DNA of 16,708 nt from SZAS-79 sp038211455 (GCA_038211455.1 JBBQVP010000089.1:1-16708), one strand, 5' to 3'; shown: positions 7,607-14,299, counted from the stretch's first letter. Program-made: numbers and translations. The notes: generated from the sequence alone by a model not told the origin.

Positions 7607-9265
7607 ACCGAACCAATCGCCGCCCCGCGGGACAGCGGGCCCGTCCTGGAAGTGCGCGACCTGTCGATCGCGCTGCCGGGCGGGGGCGACCGCGCGCACG
7701 CCGTGACCAACGTTTCTTTCACTGTCGGACGCGGCGAGATCGTCTGCCTGGTCGGCGAATCGGGCTCGGGGAAGTCGGTTATCGCGCAGGGCATCATGGG
7801 CCTGCTGCCAAAGACCCTGCCGGTGACCTCGGGCTCGATACGCCTCGCGGGCGAGGACATCACGCACGCGCCGATCGACCGGCTGCGCAAGCTGCGCGCG
7901 GTGCGCATGTCGATGGTGTTCCAGGAGCCGATGACCGCGCTCAACCCGGTGATGACCTGCGGCGACCAGATAGAGGAGGTGCTGCGCGAGCACACCTCGC
8001 TTTCGCCCACCGAGCGTCAGGCCAAGATCCTCGAGGTTCTCGGCGAAGTCAGCCTGCCCGACCCGCCGCGCATCGCCGCTTCCTACCCGCACCAGCTCTC
8101 GGGCGGCCAGCGCCAGCGCATCATGATTGCCATGGCGCTGGTGCTCGAACCGCTGCTGCTGATCGCCGACGAGCCGACCACCGCGCTCGATGTCACCACC
8201 CAGGCGCAGATTCTGCTGCTGATCGCCGACCTGCAGGCGCGCCACGGCACTGCGGTGCTGTTCATCACCCACGATTTCGGGGTGGTCGCCGATATCGCCC
8301 ACCGGGTCGCGGTGCTGCGCCTCGGCGAACTGGTCGAGTTCGGCGCCAAAGAGGAGGTCCTCCTCCGCCCGCAGCACCCGTACACGCAGATGCTGATCGG
8401 CTCGGTGCCCTCGCTGCAACCGCGCGCGCGCACAACGGACGCCAGTGCCCAGGTGGTTCTCTCGACGCATGGACTTGGCAAGACTTACCGCGGCGGCGGC
8501 TGGTTCGGCAAGCGACGCGGGGTTCGAGCCGCCGAGGACGTCAACATCGAGATCCGCCGCGGCCAGACCCTGGGAATCGTGGGCGAATCAGGTTCGGGCA
8601 AGTCCACCGTCGCGCGCTGCATCGTGCGCCTGATCGATCCCACCTCTGGCGATATACGGCTCGCGGGGCAGGACATCGCCACCTTGGGCGCCTCGGCTCT
8701 GCGCCCGTTGCGCCGCAAGGTGCAGATCGTTTTCCAGGACCCCTACCGCTCGCTCAACCCGCGCCGCACCGTCGAGGAGGCGGTCATCGAAGGACCGCTC
8801 AATTACGGCGTATCGCGCAAGGAAGCACTCGAGCGCGCGCACCGCCTGATGGAACTGGTGCGCATGGACCCTGCGGCGCTGGCGCGCTACCCGCACCAGT
8901 TCTCCGGAGGCCAGCGCCAGCGCATCTGCATCGCGCGCGCGCTGGCGATGGAGCCGGAACTGCTGATCGCCGACGAGGCCGTATCGGCGCTCGACGTCTC
9001 GGTGCAGGCGCAGGTGCTCGAACTGCTCGAGGAGATCCGCGGCAGGCTCAACCTGGCGATGCTGTTCATCACCCACGACCTGCGCGTTGCGGCGCAGATC
9101 TGCGACCAGGTCGCGGTCATGTCGCAAGGACGTATCGTCGAGTACGGGCCCGCAGGGCAGGTGTTCAGCGCGCCGCAGCACGAGTACACCCGTGCGCTGT
9201 TCGACGCCGCACCAGGCCGCAATTTTTCCTTTTCCGGATCCCAACCACCACAACAGGCTTCCTGA
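7601..9265 (+). CDS. Peptide-type ABC transporter ATPase with two nucleotide-binding domains (DppD-DppF fusion, GsiA/YejF type)
   Basis: A 554-residue cytoplasmic protein with two complete ATPase domains, equivalent to separate DppD and DppF subunits. Domain 1 (about 14-275): Walker A GESGSGKS at 52-59, Q-loop Gln108, signature LSGGQ 166-170, Walker B with Glu191, switch His224. Domain 2 (about 286-540): Walker A GESGSGKS 328-335, Q-loop Gln379, signature FSGGQ 434-438, Walker B with Glu459, switch His492. All catalytic residues are present in both halves, so both sites should hydrolyse ATP. The LLRPQHPYTQMLIGSVPSL segment after domain 1 resembles the C-terminal region of Opp/Dpp ATPases that in some relatives binds an iron-sulfur cluster; no cysteine cluster is seen here. 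Fused ATPases of this layout are known (gsiA, yejF, yddO-type), so the fusion itself is not new. ATG at 7601 is 24 bp after the DppC stop. The M81 gene follows after two bases. Confidence 0.95.
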   Translation: MSTEPIAAPRDSGPVLEVRDLSIALPGGGDRAHAVTNVSFTVGRGEIVCLVGESGSGKSVIAQGIMGLLPKTLPVTSGSIRLAGEDITHAPIDRLRKLRAVRMSMVFQEPMTALNPVMTCGDQIEEVLREHTSLSPTERQAKILEVLGEVSLPDPPRIAASYPHQLSGGQRQRIMIAMALVLEPLLLIADEPTTALDVTTQAQILLLIADLQARHGTAVLFITHDFGVVADIAHRVAVLRLGELVEFGAKEEVLLRPQHPYTQMLIGSVPSLQPRARTTDASAQVVLSTHGLGKTYRGGGWFGKRRGVRAAEDVNIEIRRGQTLGIVGESGSGKSTVARCIVRLIDPTSGDIRLAGQDIATLGASALRPLRRKVQIVFQDPYRSLNPRRTVEEAVIEGPLNYGVSRKEALERAHRLMELVRMDPAALARYPHQFSGGQRQRICIARALAMEPELLIADEAVSALDVSVQAQVLELLEEIRGRLNLAMLFITHDLRVAAQICDQVAVMSQGRIVEYGPAGQVFSAPQHEYTRALFDAAPGRNFSFSGSQPPQQAS

Positions 9266-9267
9266 CC

Positions 9268-10767
9268 ATGCGCATCGCGATCGGTGGATTCCAGCACGAG
9301 ACCAACACCTTTGCGCCGAGCAAGGCCACTTACCTGAATTTCGAGCGCGCCAAGGGGTGGCCTGGCCTGCAGCGCGGCGGCGAGATGCTCGAGACCATGG
9401 TGGCGAGGAACCTGCCGATCGCCGGCTTCATCGAACAGATGAAGGGCACCTCGCATACGCTGGTGCCGACAGCATGGGCGGCGGCCGAACCTTCGGCGCA
9501 CGTCACCGAGGACGCCTTCGAGCGCATCGCGGCCATGATCGTCGACGGGATCCGCGACGCGCGCGCCGACGCTGTCTACCTCGACCTGCATGGGGCCATG
9601 GTGACCGAGCACCTGGACGACGGCGAGGGCGAACTGCTTGCGCGCGTGCGCCGCACCGTGGGCGAGGACACGCCGCTGATGGCGAGCCTCGACCTGCATG
9701 CCAACGTCACGCAGAAGATGATCGACTGTGCCGATGCGCTGGTCGGCTACCGCACCTACCCGCATATCGACATGGCCGACACCGGCGCGCGCACGGCCTT
9801 CCTGCTTGCGCAGCGCCTGGACGGCATGGCGCGCCCGCACGCCGCCGTGCGGCGCATCCCGTTCCTGATCCCGCTGTCGGCGCAATGCACCGACCTCGAG
9901 CCCTCAAAGGCGCTCTACGCGGAACTCGCAAAGATGCAGTCTGCGGTGGTGCCCACGCTGTCGTTCACGCCGGGATTCCCGGCGGCAGATTTTCCGGAGT
10001 GCGGGCCGGTCGTGCTGGCCTACGGTATCAGCGCGGGCGCGGCGCGCGAGACCGCCGACGCGCTCGCGAACCACATCGAATCGATCGAAGCCGAGTTCGA
10101 CGCGCCGGTGTACGCCGCCGACGAGGCGGTCAAGCGGGCGCTCGCAATCGCAGCGAACGCCACGCGGCCGGTGGTGATTGCAGACACCCAGGACAATCCC
10201 GGCGCCGGCGGCGATTCGGACACCACGGGCATGCTGAGGGCACTCCTCGCCAACCGCGCGGGCAGGATCGGGCGCGGCGCGGCACTGGGCGTGATGGTGG
10301 ACCCGGCCGCGGCCGAAGCCGCGCACCGTGCGGGCCCTGGAAACACGATCGAGCTTTCACTCGGCGGAAAGTCGGGCATTGCGGGCGACGCGCCGCTCAC
10401 GGCCAGGTATCGCGTCGAGGCCCTCTCGGACGGAAAACTGCTGTGCAAGGGGCCGTTCTACCGCGGCGCGAAAATGGAACTCGGCCTGTCCGCCTGCCTC
10501 GAAATCGAGGGCGTGCGGGTGGTGGTGGCCAGCAGGAAAACCCAGCTCGCCGACCAGGAACTGTATCGCTTTGTCGGCATCGAACCAACGACGCAGGGGA
10601 TCCTCGTCAACAAGAGTTCGGTACACTTCCGCGCAGACTTTACCCCGATCGCCGAACAGATCCTTGTAGCCAAGGCGCCCGGACCGATGATTGCGGACCC
10701 CAGCGAATTCGCCTGGAAGCGGTTGACACCCGGGATCCGCCTGAAACCGAATGGCAGGCCGTTCTGA
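9268..10767 (+). CDS. M81 family metallopeptidase (MlrC/microcystinase C-like)
   Basis: A 499-residue cytoplasmic protein with no signal peptide, the normal length for this two-domain family (formerly DUF1485 plus MlrC C-terminal domain). The N-terminus RIAIGGFQHETNTFAP is the family hallmark. YLDLHGAMVTEH (104-115), SLDLHANV (140-147) and GYRTYPHIDMADTG (160-173) follow. Glu11, Asp142, His144 and His166 are the likely zinc ligands; the D-x-H and later His spacing matches what I recall for MlrC, not checked. The C-terminal domain includes DNPGAGGDSDTTGML (195-310 region), a strongly conserved glycine-rich motif. MlrC degrades linearised microcystin to small products; most relatives have no known substrate. 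The ATG is two bases after the ATPase stop, so it is part of the transporter operon and probably acts on the imported compound. That last step is inference. Confidence 0.92.
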   Translation: MRIAIGGFQHETNTFAPSKATYLNFERAKGWPGLQRGGEMLETMVARNLPIAGFIEQMKGTSHTLVPTAWAAAEPSAHVTEDAFERIAAMIVDGIRDARADAVYLDLHGAMVTEHLDDGEGELLARVRRTVGEDTPLMASLDLHANVTQKMIDCADALVGYRTYPHIDMADTGARTAFLLAQRLDGMARPHAAVRRIPFLIPLSAQCTDLEPSKALYAELAKMQSAVVPTLSFTPGFPAADFPECGPVVLAYGISAGAARETADALANHIESIEAEFDAPVYAADEAVKRALAIAANATRPVVIADTQDNPGAGGDSDTTGMLRALLANRAGRIGRGAALGVMVDPAAAEAAHRAGPGNTIELSLGGKSGIAGDAPLTARYRVEALSDGKLLCKGPFYRGAKMELGLSACLEIEGVRVVVASRKTQLADQELYRFVGIEPTTQGILVNKSSVHFRADFTPIAEQILVAKAPGPMIADPSEFAWKRLTPGIRLKPNGRPF

Positions 10768-11615
10768 ATAAGTCAACGCTCCCGAACGCAACGACCGATC
10801 CACTAGACGCCGACGCGATCCGCGCGGGCCTCGCGGGCCTCGCGGGCCCCGACGCGCCGGGAACGCCCGCAGTACCCGGCGTCGCGCTTCGCATCGACGT
10901 GCGCGCGCGCTGCGGCTCGACCAATTCTGAGCTGCTTGTGCGGGAGACAGGGTCCGGGGCGGCGGTGCTTGTGACCGACGAGCAGACCGCGGGGCGCGGG
11001 CGGCGCGGGCGGCGCTGGTACGCCAGTCCGGGCAGCGCGCTGATGTTTTCACTGCGCTGGGAGTTCGCAGGCCCGGTCGCGCGTCTGCGCGGACTGTCCC
11101 TGGCGGCGGGCGTCGGGATCGCGAATGCGCTTCGCGCGCTCGGTGCCTCCGGCGTCGCTCTGAAATGGCCCAATGACCTGCTCGCGGGCAGCGCCAAGCT
11201 GGGCGGCGTGTTGATCGAAACGCGCGCCTCCGTCGGCCGGGTTGCGGCGGTGATCGGCGTGGGCATCAACTGCCGGGCCCAACCGGGGCTCGATGCGCGG
11301 CTCGGGCGCGGCGTCGCGGCGCTGGAGGAACTGATCACTCCGCTGCCATCGCGCAACCTCATTGCCGCGCAATTGGTGGCAGAGCTCGCGCGCACGCTGC
11401 GCGCATTCGATGCCGGCGGTCTCGCCTCGTTCCGCGGCGCCTGGGAGGCGATGCACGCGCAACAGGGCGAACGCATGCGCGTGCGGACCGCCGGCGGACG
11501 CATCGTCGCCGGGGTTGCCGAGGGGATCGCGGCCGATGGCGCGCTGCTGCTTCGCAACCGGCGCGGCTTGCATGCGATCGCGAGCGGTACGGTGATGCGC
11601 GCGGGGACGGCATGA
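10764..11615 (+). CDS. birA: Biotin--[acetyl-CoA-carboxylase] ligase, HTH-less; start codon uncertain
   Basis: Biotin-protein ligase activates biotin with ATP and attaches it to the carrier lysine of carboxylases. The catalytic domain is clear: CGSTNSELL, the biotinyl-AMP loop GRGRRGRRW (10992-11018), KWPNDLL with its key lysine (from 11163), KLGGVLIE and a GVGINC segment, then the small C-terminal SH3-like domain (GERMRVRTAGGRIVAGVAEGI). The N-terminal DNA-binding domain of E. coli BirA is absent, so it should not repress biotin genes. The start is odd: in this frame no ATG, GTG or TTG lies between the end of the M81 gene and GTG at 10899. That GTG would begin inside the first strand of the domain (238 residues). 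I give CTG at 10764, which overlaps the M81 stop as CTGA, has AGG five bases upstream and yields 283 residues including a convincing LDADAIRAGLAG helix. The downstream end overlaps coaX (ATGA). Confidence 0.88.
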   Translation: MNKSTLPNATTDPLDADAIRAGLAGLAGPDAPGTPAVPGVALRIDVRARCGSTNSELLVRETGSGAAVLVTDEQTAGRGRRGRRWYASPGSALMFSLRWEFAGPVARLRGLSLAAGVGIANALRALGASGVALKWPNDLLAGSAKLGGVLIETRASVGRVAAVIGVGINCRAQPGLDARLGRGVAALEELITPLPSRNLIAAQLVAELARTLRAFDAGGLASFRGAWEAMHAQQGERMRVRTAGGRIVAGVAEGIAADGALLLRNRRGLHAIASGTVMRAGTA

Positions 11616-12343
11616 TCCTCGCCATCGATGCGGGCAATTCGCGCGTCAAATGGGGCTGGCACGACGGCCGCGCATGGAGCAGCCTGGCGACCGTATCGCT
11701 GATCGAATTCGCGGCGGCGAACCACGACATCAATCCTTTTGCAGCCACGCACGCGGACCCCTCGCAGATCATCATCTCCAACGTCGCGGGCGATGCCGCG
11801 CACCAGCTGATCGTGAACTGGACCAGCATCTTTGAGGCCGAGCCTCACTGGCTGCACGGCGAACTGGAGCGCTGCGGCGTGAGAAGCGCCTACGAGCATC
11901 CCGGGCAACTGGGGCCCGATCGCTGGGCGGCGCTGGTCGCGGCGCGCGCGCTGCAGACCGGAGCCTGCCTGGTGGTGAATTCGGGCACTGCAACGACCAT
12001 CGACGTGCTTTCGGCTGAAGGCGTATTCGAAGGTGGCCTCATCCTGCCCGGCGTGGACCTGATGCGCTTCGTGCTCCACGAGCACACCGGCCGGCTGCCG
12101 CTGCAGGAAGGGCGGTTCCAGGGCACCCCGCGCAATACCATCGACGCGATCGAGTCCGGCTGCTGGCACGCGCAGGCCGGCGCGGTGGAACGCATGGCGC
12201 GGGGCCTCGGCGCGGGCACGACGTGCATCGTCAGCGGTGGCGCAGGTCGCGCCCTGATCGAGCAGATCGACACGGTGGCCTGCCGGTACGTGGACAACCT
12301 GGTGCTCGAAGGCCTGGCAGTGATCGCGAACGCCGGGGCATGA
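11612..12343 (+). CDS. coaX: Type III pantothenate kinase (Baf-like)
   Basis: A 243-residue cytoplasmic enzyme that phosphorylates pantothenate, the first step of CoA synthesis. The ASKHA-fold motifs are intact: DAGNSRVKW (6-14) for phosphate binding, LGPDRWAALVAA (100-111) with the probable catalytic Asp103, NSGTATTID (123-131), and GGLILPGVDLM (141-151). The family needs a monovalent cation and is insensitive to CoA feedback. The ATG overlaps the birA stop by four bases (ATGA), and its own stop overlaps the next gene in the same way, so the three are translationally coupled. The same birA-coaX order is found in Bordetella, where the gene was first called baf, Bvg accessory factor, because it raised pertussis toxin expression. 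Confidence 0.95.
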   Translation: MILAIDAGNSRVKWGWHDGRAWSSLATVSLIEFAAANHDINPFAATHADPSQIIISNVAGDAAHQLIVNWTSIFEAEPHWLHGELERCGVRSAYEHPGQLGPDRWAALVAARALQTGACLVVNSGTATTIDVLSAEGVFEGGLILPGVDLMRFVLHEHTGRLPLQEGRFQGTPRNTIDAIESGCWHAQAGAVERMARGLGAGTTCIVSGGAGRALIEQIDTVACRYVDNLVLEGLAVIANAGA

Positions 12344-13038
12344 GGGCGTTCTTCCTGTTCCTTGTGCTGGCGAACCTCGCATTCTTTGCGTGGTCTGGTT
12401 TCGTTTCCAGGACCGACACGCAGTCCGACCCGCGCCCACTCACACGCCAGATTGCGCCCGAAAAATTGCGCATCGTCCCGGCCTTGGCCGTGGAGAAACC
12501 CGCCCCGGCCGCGTCTGCGGTCCCGCTTGCGTGCCTGGAATGGGGTGGTTTCGCGCCTGCAGATGCGAGTCGCGCGACGGAAGCGCTCGCGCCGCTCGCC
12601 CTCGGTGAGCGCCTGACACGCCGCCCGGTCGCGGATGACAGTGCGACTTGGTGGGTGTTCATGCCGCCACGTGCAAGCCGCCAGGACGCGCAGAAAAAGG
12701 CCGGCGAACTGAAGTCGCTCGGTGTGGAGGAGTACTTCATCGTGCAGGACGAGGGCCCGCAGCGCTATGCGATCTCGCTGGGCATCTTCAAGAGCGAGGC
12801 GGCGGCGGAAAGCCGGCTTGAGACGTTGCGCGCGCGCGGCGTGAAGACCGCGCAGGTCGGGAAACGCGAACTCCAGTCGCAAAAGGTCTACCTGCAGATC
12901 CGGACCGCCGATGACGCGCTGGCCGCGAAGCTGCGCGAGATGGCGGAATCGTTTGCCGGGAGCGAAGTGCGCGAATGTCCCCGGGTTTCCGGAGGAGAGC
13001 CTGCGGTACCCGGCAAAGAGCGCGCGGGCGCAGGCTAG
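12340..13038 (+). CDS. SPOR-domain membrane-anchored protein
   Basis: A 232-residue protein starting at an ATG that overlaps the coaX stop (ATGA). Residues 2-22 form one membrane helix (RAFFLFLVLANLAFFAW), then a Pro/Ala-rich linker to about 100, then a SPOR-like domain at about 103-190, with WWVFMPPRASRQDAQKKAGEL, the core YAISLGIFKSEAAAESRLETL, and a closing KVYLQIRT strand. SPOR domains bind peptidoglycan denuded of stem peptides at the septum, so the protein is likely periplasmic and single-pass (N-in). A proline- and glycine-rich tail follows residue 205. Similar genes sit after coaX in many betaproteobacteria; the exact role is unknown. An upstream in-frame start would add arginine-rich sequence without a signal, so it was not used. 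It converges on the response regulator gene across 31 bp. Confidence 0.82.
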   Translation: MRAFFLFLVLANLAFFAWSGFVSRTDTQSDPRPLTRQIAPEKLRIVPALAVEKPAPAASAVPLACLEWGGFAPADASRATEALAPLALGERLTRRPVADDSATWWVFMPPRASRQDAQKKAGELKSLGVEEYFIVQDEGPQRYAISLGIFKSEAAAESRLETLRARGVKTAQVGKRELQSQKVYLQIRTADDALAAKLREMAESFAGSEVRECPRVSGGEPAVPGKERAGAG

Positions 13039-13075
13039 GCTTCGGTCACCAGGATTCAGCCGGCAGAACCTAGCC
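13033..13075. repeat. 7-bp inverted repeat spanning two convergent stop codons
   Basis: GGCTAGG (13033-13039) and CCTAGCC (13069-13075) are perfect inverted copies with a 29-bp loop. Each arm contains the TAG stop of one of two converging genes: the SPOR gene on plus and the response regulator on minus. No T-run follows on either side, so this is at best a weak bidirectional terminator. The two genes share only 31 bp. Confidence 0.4.
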
Positions 13076-13447
13076 GATCGGAAAGGTTCCGTCGGGAATG
13101 TGTTCGGCGACGACCTGCAGAAGCTTGTCCGCGCGGATCGGCTTGTTGAGGTAGCCGACTGCACCCAGTTCCTTGCCGCGCTCAAACTCTTCCAGCGAAG
13201 TCAGGAAGATCACCGGGATCGACGCCAGCGCCGGCTCGGACTTGATCGCCTGGACGAATTCGTAGCCGTTCATGTGCGGCATGTTGACGTCCGTCAGGAT
13301 CAGGTCCGGCGGGCTCCTGAGGACCGCGTAGCCCGCCTCGATGCCATCCGAGGCGGTGTTCACTTCGTAGCCGGCGGACGAAAGATGCAGGCGCAGGAGT
13401 TCGCGCAGGCTTTGGTCGTCGTCTACAACCAGTATCGATTTCGCCAT
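13070..13447 (-). CDS. Single-domain response regulator (CheY/PilH-like receiver)
   Basis: A 125-residue protein made of a receiver domain only. Acidic pocket Asp10/Asp11, phosphoacceptor Asp53 (LILTDVNMP), Thr83 (IFLTS), switch Tyr99 and Lys102 followed by Pro103 are all present, so it should be phosphorylated. There is no output domain, so it works by protein-protein contact, as CheY, PilG/PilH or DivK do, or as a phosphate sink. ATG at 13447 is chosen because the receiver begins immediately after it; the open frame extends further through the tRNA gene, which is not coding. It starts 35 bp downstream of tRNA-Thr on the same strand with no terminator between. No histidine kinase is in view. 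The minor-pilin operon lies divergently beyond the tRNA, so a pilus or twitching role is possible but unproven. Confidence 0.9.
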   Translation of the reverse strand: MAKSILVVDDDQSLRELLRLHLSSAGYEVNTASDGIEAGYAVLRSPPDLILTDVNMPHMNGYEFVQAIKSEPALASIPVIFLTSLEEFERGKELGAVGYLNKPIRADKLLQVVAEHIPDGTFPIG

Positions 13448-13482
13448 GCGCCGCTCGGCATCCTGGTGGCTGGAACAAGGTG

Positions 13483-13558
13483 TGGTGCCGGGGAGAGGAG
13501 TCGAACCTCCGACCTTCGCATTACGAATGCGCTGCTCTACCAACTGAGCTACACCGGC
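13483..13558 (-). tRNA. tRNA-Thr (anticodon CGT)
   Basis: A 76-base cloverleaf with encoded 3' CCA. D arm GCTCAGTTGGTAGAGC, anticodon loop TTCGTAA with anticodon CGT (plus-strand 13523-13525), T loop TTCGACT. The sequence follows E. coli thrW closely, which decodes ACG. The anticodon stem has the G27/A43 mismatch also found, as I recall, in thrW. The acceptor stem has a U6/C67 mismatch in this sequence: the 5' strand GCCGGTG faces CCCCGGC where CACCGGC would pair fully. All other arms are well paired, and the gene has a strong promoter upstream. Confidence 0.97.
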
Positions 13559-13579
13559 CCGTGCCATGCAAGGGGCGCC

Positions 13580-13609
13580 ATTATAGACTTTCAGATGGTT
13601 CCCCGCCAA
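13580..13609 (-). promoter_or_regulatory. Sigma-70 promoter of tRNA-Thr with GC-rich discriminator
   Basis: Read on the minus strand, the -10 element is a perfect TATAAT (13580-13585) and the -35 is TTGGCG (13604-13609), four of six to consensus, with an 18-bp spacer. It is followed by GGCGCCCC, the GC-rich discriminator type found at stringently controlled stable-RNA promoters. The predicted start is about 15 bases before the mature tRNA. The same transcript may extend into the response regulator gene. Confidence 0.8.
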
Positions 13610-13650
13610 CGTCGCGAAATGATGCGGAAAACGTGAACTAGTTCCCAGTT

Positions 13651-13663
13651 TCGGAGCCTCCGA
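13651..13663. repeat. Short perfect inverted repeat TCGGAG-C-CTCCGA upstream of the pilin operon
   Basis: A 6-bp inverted repeat with a single central base, 24 bp before the AlgR-like site and about 90 bp before the fimT start. The loop is too small for an RNA hairpin, so a dimeric protein site is the more natural reading. It could equally be chance in GC-rich DNA. Confidence 0.25.
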
Positions 13664-13686
13664 CACCGCTCACGCGTCGATATCCT

Positions 13687-13695
13687 CCGTTCGTC
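13687..13695 (+). promoter_or_regulatory. AlgR-like binding site (CCGTTCGTC) upstream of the minor-pilin operon
   Basis: CCGTTCGTC matches exactly the core of the AlgR sites described at Pseudomonas aeruginosa algD, and AlgR is known to activate the fimU-pilVWXY1Y2E operon in that species. Here it is 62 bp before the fimT ATG and centred about 50 bp before the predicted transcription start, a normal place for an activator. Whether this organism has an AlgR homologue cannot be seen in the window. Confidence 0.5.
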
Positions 13696-13728
13696 GCTGC
13701 GTTCTGGTGCGCCTGACCGACCGGAGCG

Positions 13729-13734
13729 CATAAT
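13729..13734 (+). promoter_or_regulatory. Candidate -10 element (CATAAT) of the minor-pilin operon
   Basis: CATAAT matches TATAAT at five of six positions and lies 22 bp before the fimT start codon. No good -35 hexamer is found 16-18 bp upstream (GGTGCG there), which suits a promoter that depends on an activator. The ribosome site AAGAGGG (13746-13752) follows, four bases before ATG at 13757. Confidence 0.45.
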
Positions 13735-13756
13735 CCTTCCATCCAAAGAGGGACGT

Positions 13757-14299
13757 ATGCATTCAAGAGGGTTCAAGGGATTCACGCTGGTCGAACTGAT
13801 GATCACCCTCGCGGTCGTCGGTATCACGCTTGTGTTCGCCAGCCCCAGCATCGTCACGTTCATCAAGAATTACCGGATCACCACGCAGGCCAACGGGCTG
13901 CTGTCAGATCTGCAGCTGGCGCGGAACAACGCGGTGACACAGAACCGGCCCGTGACCATCTGCGCGAGCAACAACACCACCAGCGCCACGCCGACCTGCA
14001 GCGGCACGAACTGGGGCCTGGGACGCATCGTCTTTGCCGACGCCAACGGCGACGCGATCGTTGATGCAGGCGACACGCTGCTGCGTGTTTCCGCCTCGCT
14101 GTCGGCCGGAAACACGCTTGTCGCGGCGAACCTCACGACCGCGGGCAGAGTGCAGTTCCGGCCCAGCGGCATGCCGGCCGGGATCACCGGCGGAACCACA
14201 GCCGCATTCACGCTCTGTGATGACCGTACCGGCGCGTTCGGCCGGGTTGTCAACGTTTCGCTGACTGGCCGCTCGGGTATCTCCCCGGCAGGCTGCTGA
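13757..14299 (+). CDS. fimT: Type IV pilus minor pilin of FimT/FimU (GspH) family
   Basis: A 180-residue prepilin. The class III leader MHSRGFKG is cut by PilD between Gly8 and Phe9; the mature start FTLVELMITLAVVGITLVF is the conserved hydrophobic helix with Glu at +5. The GspH-like globular domain follows (NGLLSDLQLARNNAVTQNRPVTIC, then a cysteine-bearing WGLGRIVFADANGDAIVD segment and a closing GRSGISPAGC). Cysteines near 75, 87, 154 and the last residue may pair as in FimU. Minor pilins of this type prime pilus assembly and cap the fibre with PilV, PilW, PilX and PilY1. Start chosen for the leader and the AAGAGGG site. It is the first gene of the operon; pilV follows after eight bases. 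The name fimT rather than fimU is by family only. Confidence 0.92.
   Translation: MHSRGFKGFTLVELMITLAVVGITLVFASPSIVTFIKNYRITTQANGLLSDLQLARNNAVTQNRPVTICASNNTTSATPTCSGTNWGLGRIVFADANGDAIVDAGDTLLRVSASLSAGNTLVAANLTTAGRVQFRPSGMPAGITGGTTAAFTLCDDRTGAFGRVVNVSLTGRSGISPAGC

Noticed and set aside
6329..8470. Minus-strand 713-codon open frame opposite permease and ATPase genes
   Set aside because: Antisense shadow; low-complexity Arg/Gln/His/Asp-rich sequence without a domain, opposite intact Walker motifs and EAA loops.
7601..9265. Double ATPase as an assembly fusion of two genes
   Set aside because: Single-chain ATPases of this layout (GsiA, YejF) are well known and both halves are complete with a normal linker.
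9087..10763. Upstream extension of the birA frame through the M81 gene
   Set aside because: The extension reads in another frame of the M81 coding sequence and is Arg/Gly-rich nonsense; only the part after the M81 stop resembles BirA.
10640..12439. Minus-strand open frames opposite birA and coaX
   Set aside because: Antisense to well-supported genes with intact catalytic motifs; no family resemblance.
13483..13558. tRNA-Thr as an attachment site for an integrated element
   Set aside because: No integrase nearby and I noticed no repeat of the tRNA 3' end elsewhere in the window; flanking genes look chromosomal.
13448..13666. N-terminal extension of the response regulator through the tRNA gene
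   Set aside because: The extra residues are a translation of the tRNA and its promoter; the receiver fold begins right at Met 13447.
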